Both the position numbers and the translations under genes were made by a program. From NCBI RefSeq assembly GCF_028993635.1, contig NZ_CP118631.1, positions 682,001 through 746,000 on the forward strand: a stretch of DNA of 64,000 bases, given 5' to 3'. Below, piece by piece: positions 53,069 to 62,520 of the stretch; position 1 is the stretch's first letter, and each line of letters begins with the position of its first letter. This DNA is from Mucilaginibacter sp. SJ. Its GTDB lineage: Bacteria > Bacteroidota > Bacteroidia > Sphingobacteriales > Sphingobacteriaceae. The notes under the pieces are model-generated. The model worked only from the letters and a program-made list of their open reading frames with translations. It did not search any database and was not told the DNA's origin.

Positions 53069-53165
53069 GCCCCTTCTGATACGTGTGTTAACGTAAAATT
53101 AATATAGTTTATTGTAGCACAGTTGGTTATATATACGTAATAGATTAGTATAAATAACCTTTAAT

Positions 53166-53699
53166 ATGAAATCAAAACTTATCCTGCCAGTATTATTATT
53201 TAGCAGCACTGTATTTTTCAGTTCGTGCAGTAAACAAAAGAGCGAAAAAGATGAAGTAAAATTAGACGATAAAAATTTAACCACCTGCTCCACAGGTTCC
53301 GACTGCAGTTTCCTGTTTACCGAACAGGCCGATTTTGAGGGATATACCAATCTTAAACCAGGTACGTACCGTGTATTTTGGAGTATTCAGCAAGGAAACG
53401 GAATAACTAATACTTTATACATCAAGGCCCCTATGCAGGGTAAAAGCTTTGCACTTACAAAAGCAGATATCCTTGCAGGTAAAATACAGGTTAACAGTTC
53501 ATGTCCATCTTGTTACATGATCCCGTTTAAGCCGGTAGATGGTTACGTTAAGGGTATTAATGCTACTCCCGATAAACAGGCCGATCAAACAAAATGGCTC
53601 ATAGAGGCAAAGATATTCATGCAGGCAAATGATTATCCTCAACTAAAAGACACAATTTTTATTAAACAATATTTTCATCCAAATTTTGTAAATAATTAG
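53166..53699 (+). CDS. Small lipoprotein with cysteine pairs
   Basis: The 177-residue protein has a lipoprotein signal (LILPVLLFSSTVFFSSCSK, Cys near residue 21). The mature part has further cysteines in TTCSTGSDCSF and SSCPSCYM that may form disulfides or bind metal. The rest looks beta-rich (PGTYRVFWSIQQG). I do not recognise the family. It follows the fusion regulator by 97 bases in the same direction. Confidence 0.65.
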   Translation: MKSKLILPVLLFSSTVFFSSCSKQKSEKDEVKLDDKNLTTCSTGSDCSFLFTEQADFEGYTNLKPGTYRVFWSIQQGNGITNTLYIKAPMQGKSFALTKADILAGKIQVNSSCPSCYMIPFKPVDGYVKGINATPDKQADQTKWLIEAKIFMQANDYPQLKDTIFIKQYFHPNFVNN

Positions 53700-54099
53700 T
53701 CTTTAACGGATTTTTAAATCGCTGTTTAAAAAATCATGATAAGGGGGCATTATTCTCCATCTTTTAAAACAAAAGGTAAGGAGTGATGCCCTTACTTATA
53801 CCGTGTAATTTAAAATCCGGTTCTGAAAACTCAAAAACCTGCATCTATTCAATAATGTGGTAACCGGAGAGTTTTTTGTTAGCCTGCATTATAACCAGTA
53901 AAAGAGACTATTACCCCCGGGGGGACAGCAAGATCTGCGTCATTGTGTTCAATATTCTGATAATGCATTTCTTGTTAAATGTATTTTTGGAATAAACAAA
54001 ACAGAGCGCGTGAATGTTACTATAGGTTAATTTATATTTTACTTGAAAACCTTTGCGATAAGTTTTTCGTAAAATGTAACTATTAATAAATAGATAACT
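53700..54099. other. Spacer before the large type IX cargo gene
   Basis: The 400 bases have no open frame of note. GTAAGG and CCTTAC around 53774-53793 form a small hairpin that may terminate the lipoprotein transcript, and CCCCC/GGGGGG lies near 53927. The AT-rich end should hold the promoter of the next gene. Confidence 0.45.
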
Positions 54100-57000
54100 A
54101 TGCGCTTGCGGGCTGTCTTGAAAACACGAAGGAAACTTTTTTTACTGTTTTTGATAAATCTTTTCTTTTGTGCAAGTAACGCCTTTGCTTCCTATACCTT
54201 TAATTGGGATGGCAGTACCTCGACTGATTGGAATACAACTTCCAACTGGACGGTGACAGGTTCCGGATCAGGAAGCGCTACCTATCCTGGAAGTGGTGGA
54301 AGAACAGACGATATCGTTCAATTTGGAGTAACCGGGTCAACATACAGCAATCAACCTGTTCTTGCTACGAGTGTAACGGTTGGGTCCATTACATTTGGAA
54401 GTATCCAATACGTTTCTACTTATGTACTCAGCGGTACCACATTAACAGGAACTGTTTTAACCGTTAACGGCGCCACACTTACTGTAGCGGGAGATATTAC
54501 CCAAAACTATAATTCAAGCACTTCAGGTATAAGCATTTTTAACGATATCAGGGGGACTGGAACTGTAACCTGCGCCAATTTACAATTTGGCAGCACTGCT
54601 TCTGTAACAACCACATCCTATTCGTTTTTAATCCTGGAGGTATCTGCTTTTACCGTAAGCAGTAACGTTAATATTAATTTAAACGTTAGGCAAATAAATG
54701 GCAGCGGTATCAGGCTTGAAGGAGGAACGATGACCATAAATGGGCAGCTCAATTTTACCAACCGGGGTGTGACCTCCAGAAATTCGGGCTACTTTACGGT
54801 CAATGCCCGGACATCGTATAAAGTAACGAACACGAATACGAATCCCACATTAGTATTGACTAACACGAGTGCTATTGGTACATTGGTCACCCCGTATTCT
54901 TCAGCAAACTTTTATGGCGACCATAACCCGGGCGGTAAGGCCACAGTCCGGTACACCGGCTTAAATCCTTTAGTCTACACCACAGCTACACTTGGGTTCG
55001 GTCCTGGTGGTGGCGTAGTTAACACTAATGCTTCAACTGATCCTACTTACGATAACCTGGTGATCCAGGGGACGGGGACAGCGGTTATAGGTGGATCTGC
55101 AAGTACAGGACAGACGAGTTATCTTAACGTCGATTCTACGCTTACTACAAACTCAAACGTCTCCTTTTCAAACCCTACAAATACCGCCACTACTATAGGC
55201 GCAGCCGGATCAACAGCGGCCACATGGACAAATAATTCAGCTGCAACGGTTACCGGTGGTACAGGATCAATTGATATAAACGGAACACTCAGCAATGCAG
55301 GTACCATGAACATGGGTACGGGTGCTTTAAATATCGCACGTAATTACACCAATACAGGCACATTTACGCCGAATGCTTCAGCGCTGATATCGTTTGACGG
55401 TACAACCCAAACGCTTACAGACGCAACCGCTACGGGCACAAATTTTTACAATGTTACCTTCACCACAGGCGGAACAAAGACAATGGTCTCAGGAAGTACA
55501 TTTACCGTTGCGCCAACTTATACATTAAATGTTAACTCATCATCGACCGTTGCAGTAGGTAATGCCACGTCGACCACAACGGCACTTACCATATTATCCA
55601 CCGCTGCTGGCGATGCAAGTATCGGCAGTCTTTCAGCAGGCAGCATTACGGGCAGCATCAATGTTCAACGTTATGTGAAAGGTACATTGCGTCGCTATAT
55701 GCTGATGTCATCGCCGGTACTAAATACAACATCAACGTTTTTAACAACAGGTTCGCTCAGTACCTATAATCTTTTGCCGCTTATCGCTACAACATACATT
55801 ACCGGTCCAGGTGGAACAGCGAATGGATTTGATGATGCTACGGCTACCGGCAACAGCCCTTCGGTATTTGTTTATGATGAAAATGCCCCGGTTACTTCAG
55901 ATGTAAACCAGGTATTGAATAATGAATACAAGCCTTTTAGTTCAACAAGCCAGGGTTTGCCACCTGCAAACGGGTTTTTATATTATTTCAGAGGGAGCAG
56001 GGGTGTAGCAAACCCCTTTGTAAGGCCTTTTCCGGCAACGGATAATGCTACGCTAAACTTTTTTGGAACTGTTATTAAAGGTACAGGGGCCACCAACGCA
56101 ACATTAACGGCCAATATCGTGAATTTTCCATCTACACCGCCAACTTATTATACCGCTACGGCGGTAAGTGCCCCGGCTACCTTGTCTTATCACACGTCAA
56201 CACCGGTAGTAAAGCAGGGTTTAAATCTCATTGGAAATCCGTACGCGTCGGTAATAGATCTGCACACCCTTTACACGGTAAATACTACCAACAAATTTTA
56301 TTACATGCTGGTAAAAGATGCCAGTACCGGAACCAATAGTTCGTCAACCAAGTTCGCGTTGTATGATGCCAGTACCGGATCTGTTGGCACAGGAGCAAGC
56401 CGCTACGCTTTATCGGGGCAGGGCTTTTTTACGGTAGCAACCTCTGCATCGGCTATTAAGTTTGATGAAACAATGAAGGTGGCATACTCAAATTATAGCG
56501 GAGCGCTTCCAACAACCCCGGTGTTTAACGTGGTTGGTGACCCTGAAAAAAACATTACGGCTTCATTTGCAACCAGCCAGGCTACTAATAATGTTGAAAG
56601 TACTATTCCCCGCCTTACTATGAACCTGGTGAAAGATACAGTTGTTCACAACTCTACCGATATTAATTTCGACGGCAGCGCTCATTCTAAATTTGTTCCC
56701 GGCGAAGATGCACCGTACTATCAGCCATCGGGGCAGGGCGATTTATTTTATTCATTAAGTAGTGATTCGGTAGGTTGTTTTGCCAATTACACAGGTAACC
56801 TCGAAAAATTAAAACGTGTAAACCTCATCGTTACTTTCTCTAATTATGGTACGTATAAACTTACATCACCTGTAAAAAAGAACATTGACGAACGATATTC
56901 CATCTATCTGAAAGATAAATACACCAATGATTCACTCGATGTTGTACATAACGCCGAGTATGCATTTAAGGTAGAGCCAAACCCGGCAAGCTACGCTCAT

Positions 57001-57585
57001 GACAGATTTTATCTTGCCATCGGTATAGTTCCGGGACATGATTATCGCTTGCTGAGCTTTAACGGTAAAAAAGTAAATGAAGCAATATCCCTTAACTGGG
57101 AAACAGATAACGAAAGCAATTTTACCAAGTTCGCAGTTCAGAAAAGCGCTGATGGGGGCAAAACGTTTTTGACTATAGATAGTCTGCAGTCAGCAGCTAC
57201 CGGTAAGTATAGCTACACCGACCAAACTCCCGGTAGCGGACAGATAATCTACCGTCTTGGCCAAACCCTGGTAACCGGGGAAAATAAACTCTCCGATAAC
57301 CTCTATTTTGAGATCCGGCCGGGTGCCGGAGTAAATAAATTTCTGGTATATCCAACCGTAGTTTCAGCCAGCACAGTCAATATAAAAATGGAACAAACAT
57401 CAACCAGGCCTGTTAGGATCAATATAGTTAGCCCTTCGGGGGCTATTGTCAGAAAACTATCGGCAACAGGCACAAATACTATACAGGAAAATGTTAATAG
57501 TTTGAGCCGGGGGCTTTACATAGTAGTTGCAGTTAACGAAGGCACGGGAGATAGGATTGGGAGTGGAATGTTTTTTAAACAATAA
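54100..57585 (+). CDS. Large exported beta-repeat protein with type IX sorting domain
   Basis: The 1161-residue protein has a signal peptide (LFLLFLINLFFCASNAFAS) and then more than 400 residues of Ser, Thr and Gly rich strand repeats as in autotransporter-like or adhesin-like beta structures (TLTVNGATLTVAGDI). A region with LNLIGNPYASVIDLHTLY follows, typical of Bacteroidota surface proteins. The last 80 residues (KFLVYPTVVSASTVNIKM to GMFFKQ) are a type IX secretion sorting domain. The protein is secreted through the outer membrane and held at the surface. A tiny membrane protein gene follows by 4 bases and may be part of its sorting or anchoring. Confidence 0.88.
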   Translation: MRLRAVLKTRRKLFLLFLINLFFCASNAFASYTFNWDGSTSTDWNTTSNWTVTGSGSGSATYPGSGGRTDDIVQFGVTGSTYSNQPVLATSVTVGSITFGSIQYVSTYVLSGTTLTGTVLTVNGATLTVAGDITQNYNSSTSGISIFNDIRGTGTVTCANLQFGSTASVTTTSYSFLILEVSAFTVSSNVNINLNVRQINGSGIRLEGGTMTINGQLNFTNRGVTSRNSGYFTVNARTSYKVTNTNTNPTLVLTNTSAIGTLVTPYSSANFYGDHNPGGKATVRYTGLNPLVYTTATLGFGPGGGVVNTNASTDPTYDNLVIQGTGTAVIGGSASTGQTSYLNVDSTLTTNSNVSFSNPTNTATTIGAAGSTAATWTNNSAATVTGGTGSIDINGTLSNAGTMNMGTGALNIARNYTNTGTFTPNASALISFDGTTQTLTDATATGTNFYNVTFTTGGTKTMVSGSTFTVAPTYTLNVNSSSTVAVGNATSTTTALTILSTAAGDASIGSLSAGSITGSINVQRYVKGTLRRYMLMSSPVLNTTSTFLTTGSLSTYNLLPLIATTYITGPGGTANGFDDATATGNSPSVFVYDENAPVTSDVNQVLNNEYKPFSSTSQGLPPANGFLYYFRGSRGVANPFVRPFPATDNATLNFFGTVIKGTGATNATLTANIVNFPSTPPTYYTATAVSAPATLSYHTSTPVVKQGLNLIGNPYASVIDLHTLYTVNTTNKFYYMLVKDASTGTNSSSTKFALYDASTGSVGTGASRYALSGQGFFTVATSASAIKFDETMKVAYSNYSGALPTTPVFNVVGDPEKNITASFATSQATNNVESTIPRLTMNLVKDTVVHNSTDINFDGSAHSKFVPGEDAPYYQPSGQGDLFYSLSSDSVGCFANYTGNLEKLKRVNLIVTFSNYGTYKLTSPVKKNIDERYSIYLKDKYTNDSLDVVHNAEYAFKVEPNPASYAHDRFYLAIGIVPGHDYRLLSFNGKKVNEAISLNWETDNESNFTKFAVQKSADGGKTFLTIDSLQSAATGKYSYTDQTPGSGQIIYRLGQTLVTGENKLSDNLYFEIRPGAGVNKFLVYPTVVSASTVNIKMEQTSTRPVRINIVSPSGAIVRKLSATGTNTIQENVNSLSRGLYIVVAVNEGTGDRIGSGMFFKQ

Positions 57586-57589
57586 CAAT

Positions 57590-57838
57590 ATGTTTGAATT
57601 AGCTATGATTAAATCAAAATTGAAATACGTACTGGCAATCATAGCCATCAATTTACTGGCTGTATCCGGAAGCTTTGCCGATCCGGGAGATGGTCTTTGC
57701 GATGGCAATGATGGCGGGCCCGATGGCTGCCCGCTGGATACCTGGGTATGGATATTGATTTTAATAGCCGTGCTGTTTACTGTACGGCACCTGGGCCGGA
57801 AGAATAACGTAAAAACAGTACAGGAACAATCCATTTAA
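57590..57838 (+). CDS. Tiny membrane protein with signal peptide and C-terminal helix
   Basis: The 82-residue protein has a signal peptide (LKYVLAIIAINLLAVSGSFAD), a short acidic and glycine-rich body (DPGDGLCDGNDGGPDGCPLD) and a C-terminal membrane helix (TWVWILILIAVLFTVRHLG) with a basic tail. This is the layout of short proteins with a C-terminal sorting signal of the PEP-CTERM kind found in Bacteroidota. The two Cys of the body may be modified or paired. The gene begins 4 bases after the cargo gene, so it is coupled with it. A second Met (MIKSKLKY, 57605) is possible. Confidence 0.62.
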   Translation: MFELAMIKSKLKYVLAIIAINLLAVSGSFADPGDGLCDGNDGGPDGCPLDTWVWILILIAVLFTVRHLGRKNNVKTVQEQSI

Positions 57839-58138
57839 CCCGGATAACCACTCATTTAAATAAGCAATAATGTTAGGTCACATCTCTTTTTAACTGACCG
57901 GCAATCACATAATAACAATCCCGGAAGGCATTTTCGTAAAATTATTGCATAGTGTTATGGTACCAAACCTCACGACACTTGTATTATAGTATGAAGTAGT
58001 ACAGCTGCTTATGCAAGCCTATTGCTTAATATTTATAAACCATAACAATAAGATCCTCTATAACCTTAAATGGGGACGGGATGTGCTGCGTATAAGCCGT
58101 TAACAACCAGACTGTTTTAATATTGCATTATTTAAATG

Positions 58139-58188
58139 CTTTAATCTGATATAATCATTTTAGCACGAGTGGTTATATCAGATTAAAG
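58139..58188. promoter_or_regulatory. Large palindrome in front of the alpha-galactosidase gene
   Basis: Arms of 18 bases at 58139-58156 and 58171-58188 match with one exception and enclose 14 bases. The palindrome ends 13 bases before the start codon. It may be an operator for a sugar-responsive regulator or an RNA hairpin in the leader. The rest of the 57839-58201 spacer shows no gene. Confidence 0.65.
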
Positions 58189-58201
58189 TAAAACATATGA
58201 T

Positions 58202-60370
58202 ATGAATAAATTTATACGGGGTGTTTTTTTTGCTTTTTTTTGCTCTTCGGCAATTGTAAATGCGCAAACAAGTAAAGCGATATTGATAACTACAAATAAT
58301 ATAAGCTTGGTGCTTACCATTGGGGCAAATAACAGGGTCTACCAGTCATACCTGGGTAAGCGTCTGTTAAATAATGAAGAAACCAGGCTGATCCCTAACG
58401 GCAAACGTGAAGTATATATTACCGGGGGAATGGAAGATTTGTTGCAGCCTGCCATTCGCTTAATACATAGCGATCATAATCCTTCGCTCGAGTTAAAATA
58501 TGTTAGCCATGCCACAAAAAGCCTCGGCGATGATGTCAGTGAAACAACCGTTCAGTTGCAGGATCCCAAATATCCTGTACAGGTGATATTACATTACCAG
58601 GCTTTTAACAGGGAGGATATTATAAAAGTATGGACAGAAATTAAAAACGATGAAAAAGGAACAATAACCCTTCAAGATTATGCCTCCTGTATGCTTCACC
58701 TTGAAGCTAAGGGCTATTGGCTTACCCAATTTCATGGCGACTGGGCTTCTGAAATGAAAATGCAGGAAAGCAAACTTACCAGTGGCGTAAAAGAGATAGA
58801 CAGCAAATTAGGTACGAGGGCAGATATGTACCAAACTCCGGTATTTTTCCTGGCATTGAATAAGTCGGCCGACGAAACAACGGGCGAACTGATAGCCGGA
58901 ACACTGGCGTGGACAGGTAACTTTAAGTTTCATTTTGAAATTGATGAGCGCAACGCCTTAAGGATCATACCGGGTATTAACTCGTATGCGTCGGCATATG
59001 AGTTAAAGAAGGGAGAAACTTTTACTACTCCGGCCTTCATTTTTACTTATTCGGTTAACGGGAAAGGTCAGGCCAGTCGTAATTTGCATAAATGGGCCCG
59101 TAATTACGGGGTTCTTGATGGTAATAAGCCGCGCCTTACTTTACTCAATAACTGGGAGGCTACACATGTTAATTTCGATGAAAAGGAATTGGTTAATTTA
59201 TTTGACGATGCCAAAAAACTGGGTACTGATCTGTTTTTGTTGGATGACGGATGGTTCGGAAATAAATATCCCCGTAATAGTGATAAAGCCGGTTTGGGCG
59301 ACTGGCAGGAAGATAAATCAAAATTACCCAACGGTATTGCTTACCTGGTAAAGCAAGCTGAAGCTAAGGGCCTGAAATTTGGAATCTGGCTTGAGCCAGA
59401 AATGGTGAACCCTAAAAGCGAACTATATGAGCAACATCCCGATTGGATACTGAAATTACCCAACCGCGACGAAAATTATCAGCGCAATCAATTGGTGCTC
59501 GATCTTACCAACCCTAAAGTGGCCGATTATGTGTACCACCTGGTAGATAATATGCTAACTAAAAACCCCGATCTGGCTTATATTAAGTGGGATTGTAACC
59601 GTAATATGACCAATGCATGGTCGCCGTATTTAAAGGACAAGCAATCTGCTTTGTATGTTGATTATACTTTAAGCCTGTATAAGATCCTGGACCGGTTACG
59701 TCAAAAATACCCTCATCTGCCAATTATGTTATGTGCCGGCGGTGGCGGACGTACCGATTATGGAGCCTTAAAATATTTTACCGAGTTTTGGCCCAGCGAC
59801 GATACCGATCCCATAGAACGTGTGTATATACAATGGGGATACAGTAATTTTTTCCCTTCATTAACTATATCAAGCCATATCACTTCATGGGGCAAACAAT
59901 CTATGAAATTTAAAACAGATGTTGCCATGATGGGTAAGTTGGGGTATGATATTAAGGTTAATAAAATGACGGATGATGAGCTGCAGTTTAGCCAACAGGC
60001 AGTTAAAAACTATAACCGCCTGAGCAGTATCATTTGGTTCGGTGACCTGTACCGTATCATCTCGCCATACGAGGAGAACCGTATGGTGGCGGTGTATGTA
60101 AATGATGAAAAATCAAAAGCGGTGTTATTTAATTATAACCTGCACACGCGTTATAAAGAAGTGTTTAACAGGGTGCGTTTACAAGGATTGGACAGCCGCA
60201 AATTATACAGGGTAGAAGAGATCAACCTGATGCCGGGCGTCAAATCAAATCTTGTAGAAAGCGGCGGTACGTTTAGCGGGGATTATCTGATGACCATGGG
60301 GCTTAATTTAACTCCTGGAAAATTAATGCCCTTAAGCAGTATGATCATAGAAATAAACGCTTCAAATTAG
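58202..60370 (+). CDS. Alpha-galactosidase, glycoside hydrolase family 36
   Basis: The 722-residue protein has a signal peptide (FFAFFCSSAIVNAQTS), an N-terminal beta-sandwich domain and a catalytic barrel. YIKWDCNRNMT contains the nucleophile Asp464. WPSDDTDPIERVYIQWG contains the acid/base Asp at 533 or 534, about 70 residues later as in other GH36 enzymes. LLDDGWFGNKYPRN near 345 and GIWLEPEMVNPKSELYEQHPDW are further family blocks. It releases alpha-1,6-linked galactose from raffinose-type or galactomannan glycans in the periplasm or outside. Nearby sigma/anti-sigma and SusC genes suggest a glycan-use locus. Confidence 0.95.
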   Translation: MNKFIRGVFFAFFCSSAIVNAQTSKAILITTNNISLVLTIGANNRVYQSYLGKRLLNNEETRLIPNGKREVYITGGMEDLLQPAIRLIHSDHNPSLELKYVSHATKSLGDDVSETTVQLQDPKYPVQVILHYQAFNREDIIKVWTEIKNDEKGTITLQDYASCMLHLEAKGYWLTQFHGDWASEMKMQESKLTSGVKEIDSKLGTRADMYQTPVFFLALNKSADETTGELIAGTLAWTGNFKFHFEIDERNALRIIPGINSYASAYELKKGETFTTPAFIFTYSVNGKGQASRNLHKWARNYGVLDGNKPRLTLLNNWEATHVNFDEKELVNLFDDAKKLGTDLFLLDDGWFGNKYPRNSDKAGLGDWQEDKSKLPNGIAYLVKQAEAKGLKFGIWLEPEMVNPKSELYEQHPDWILKLPNRDENYQRNQLVLDLTNPKVADYVYHLVDNMLTKNPDLAYIKWDCNRNMTNAWSPYLKDKQSALYVDYTLSLYKILDRLRQKYPHLPIMLCAGGGGRTDYGALKYFTEFWPSDDTDPIERVYIQWGYSNFFPSLTISSHITSWGKQSMKFKTDVAMMGKLGYDIKVNKMTDDELQFSQQAVKNYNRLSSIIWFGDLYRIISPYEENRMVAVYVNDEKSKAVLFNYNLHTRYKEVFNRVRLQGLDSRKLYRVEEINLMPGVKSNLVESGGTFSGDYLMTMGLNLTPGKLMPLSSMIIEINASN

Positions 60371-60925
60371 AAATATTTCGCAACACTAAGCCATTGCCTG
60401 ACCAGTAAAGAGGGTACGTACACGTTAATTTGCCTTCATAATAACAATAACTCAAACGTTTGCGTATTTTGTAGCAAATTATCATTTTACTATTAAATTT
60501 TATCTCTACTTTAGTTTTGCCAATTATATCCCTGTAACGCATAATGATAACTTTTATAACACGATTGTTTGATTTTGATATTGACAAGGGTGTTAAGATA
60601 AATAATATTGCCGTCAGGTTTAAGCCCGGTTTGCTTGTTATTGGTTCGGGGACTGAAAAATAGTGAATAAGTTTGGTAGAAAGTGTATTCGATACACAAA
60701 GGTTGGCCGGTAATGTTATTTGTTGTTGTTTAATTTTTAGTAAACTTAAAGGTTGGTGCTTATGCCTGGAGCAATTTCAATGGTAGCATTTCAAAATGGG
60801 AATAAGGGCTTTTAATCATATTTTTAATATGTTTTATATGTCGGGGGGGGGGGTGACGGGTATATGCCAGGATTTAACATACAATAACATTATTCATTAC
60901 AACATACAAGCCGACACAAAATTAC
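60371..60925. other. Spacer between alpha-galactosidase and DUF4350-like genes
   Basis: The 555 bases contain no convincing gene. A run of 11 G residues lies at 60843-60853, which may vary in length. Much of the rest is AT-rich. The promoter of the next gene should be within the last 100 bases. Confidence 0.5.
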
Positions 60926-61729
60926 ATGAGAACGACTAAAGGTTATATTATACTATTGTTACTTAATTTACTGGCAGCCCCAATGGTAATAGCACAAGGG
61001 AAGACTGTTACGTTGGATTATTTTTTTAATAATGAATACCGTAAAAATTCGGCAGGTACTTTGGAACGGTATCATTATACCTGGGAAGACCAAAGGAGCA
61101 GCGGCTATTCTATATGGGGTGATGTTTTTAAAAAGAATGGCGCCATCCTTAAGGACCTTGAAAGTGAACCAAATGCGCAAAATTTGATTGGAACAGATAT
61201 TTATATTATTGCCGACCCTGATACAAAAAAGGAAACGGCTAACCCCAACTTTATTGAACCCAGGCACATTAAAGCTATCACCGATTGGGTTAAGCGCGGA
61301 GGGGTACTGGTACTAATGGCAAATGATAGTGCAAATGCCGAATTGCCCCACCTCAACAAACTCGCCGAACGGTTTGGGATCCATTTCAATGATGACTTGT
61401 ACAAACATGTGATTGGTACCCAGTTTGAAATGGGAGCGATAACGGTTCCTGTAAATGACCCATTATTTAAAACAGCAAAAAAAATCTATCTGAAAGATAT
61501 CTCCACGCTTAAATTATCGTCTCCGGCAGTGTCGCTGTTAACTGATAGTGACCGGGTAATTATTGCTACGGCGAAATATGGAGCCGGAACGGTGATTGCG
61601 GTCGGCGATCCATGGTTATATAATGAGTATACCAACGGTCGGCTCCCTGCGGCCATGGATTTTGATAATGATAAAGCAGCCGATGATTTAAGTAAATGGC
61701 TGTTATCCAGGATCAAAGTTAAACAATAG
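60926..61729 (+). CDS. Stand-alone DUF4350/GATase-like exported protein
   Basis: The 267-residue protein has a signal peptide ending at MVIAQG. The mature part begins KTVTLDYFFNNEYRKNSAGTL and has FHYTWEDQRSSGYS-like and KAITDWVKRGGVLVLMANDSANAE blocks. This matches the domain often fused to the C-terminus of GH88/GH105 unsaturated rhamnogalacturonyl hydrolases, a class I glutamine-amidotransferase-like fold. Here it stands alone. It may help the glycoside hydrolases of the locus as an extra subunit (inference). The start is clear from the signal peptide. Confidence 0.75.
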   Translation: MRTTKGYIILLLLNLLAAPMVIAQGKTVTLDYFFNNEYRKNSAGTLERYHYTWEDQRSSGYSIWGDVFKKNGAILKDLESEPNAQNLIGTDIYIIADPDTKKETANPNFIEPRHIKAITDWVKRGGVLVLMANDSANAELPHLNKLAERFGIHFNDDLYKHVIGTQFEMGAITVPVNDPLFKTAKKIYLKDISTLKLSSPAVSLLTDSDRVIIATAKYGAGTVIAVGDPWLYNEYTNGRLPAAMDFDNDKAADDLSKWLLSRIKVKQ

Positions 61730-61807
61730 GGCATGCAGTTTCAATGCTTATTGTTCAAGAAAACCAGTTAAATACCGATGATAATTAAAGTCAATTAGTT
61801 TAAAGTA

Positions 61808-62344
61808 ATGCTTTCAGAAGTCGAATTAATCGCGTTAATTAAAGCAGGGGATATAAATGCCTTCGATGAGTTTTATAAACGGAATTGGAGGGCTTTATAT
61901 CAGACGGCCTACCGGTCAACCGGTTCATCGGATGATGCGAAGGATCTTGTACAAACTGTGTTTATTAATTTATGGAATTGCCGCTATAGTTTGCAGCCGG
62001 ATAGATACAATGCCTCTTATCTTTTCAGGAGTTTAAAAAACAACATTATCAATTTTTACAAAAAAGATTCGGTCCGGAAAAAAAGTATGGATAACCTGTT
62101 GTACGTGGAATATGGCGACCAATATACTCACGAAGACAGTTTAATAGCAAAGGAGCTTTCTGTTGTAATTGAAGGAGAGATCCGGGAACTGCCAAAAAAA
62201 ATGCAGGAAGTTTTTATTTTATCGAGGCAGCAAAACTTATCTGTTAATGAAATTTCAGAAGCCCTTAACATCGCCCCCCGCACTGTTAAAAACCAGCTAT
62301 CAAACGCATTGAAAATATTACGGACAAAGCTGGGGATATTTTGA
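61808..62344 (+). CDS. ECF RNA polymerase sigma factor
   Basis: The 178-residue protein has sigma region 2 (ALYQTAYRSTGSSDDAKDLVQTVFINLWNCR) and region 4 (LPKKMQEVFILSRQQNLSVNEISEALNIAPRTVKNQLSNALKIL). It is the FecI-like class common in Bacteroidota, where it is released by a FecR anti-sigma factor on contact with a loaded SusC-type receptor. The gene order here is sigma factor, FecR and SusC receptor. It likely switches on the SusC/SusD genes to the right. Confidence 0.94.
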   Translation: MLSEVELIALIKAGDINAFDEFYKRNWRALYQTAYRSTGSSDDAKDLVQTVFINLWNCRYSLQPDRYNASYLFRSLKNNIINFYKKDSVRKKSMDNLLYVEYGDQYTHEDSLIAKELSVVIEGEIRELPKKMQEVFILSRQQNLSVNEISEALNIAPRTVKNQLSNALKILRTKLGIF

Positions 62345-62520
62345 AAAACAATTAAGATACCCCAAATTACATTACCGCTTTACTGCTCATAATGAGTGTC
62401 AATATTTTATTATAAAAATTGAAAATTAATCTGGTACCAAAACCAGTTGGCTTTGTATATACTATATCAAAGCCAAAAAACTGCCTTAGCGGTTGAGATA
62501 AACTTAAAATACTAATCATA

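Noticed and set aside
60843..60853. Run of 11 G residues as a phase-variable switch
   Set aside because: It lies in a spacer, about 70 bases before the next start, and no alternative gene product depends on its length. It may also be a sequencing artefact.
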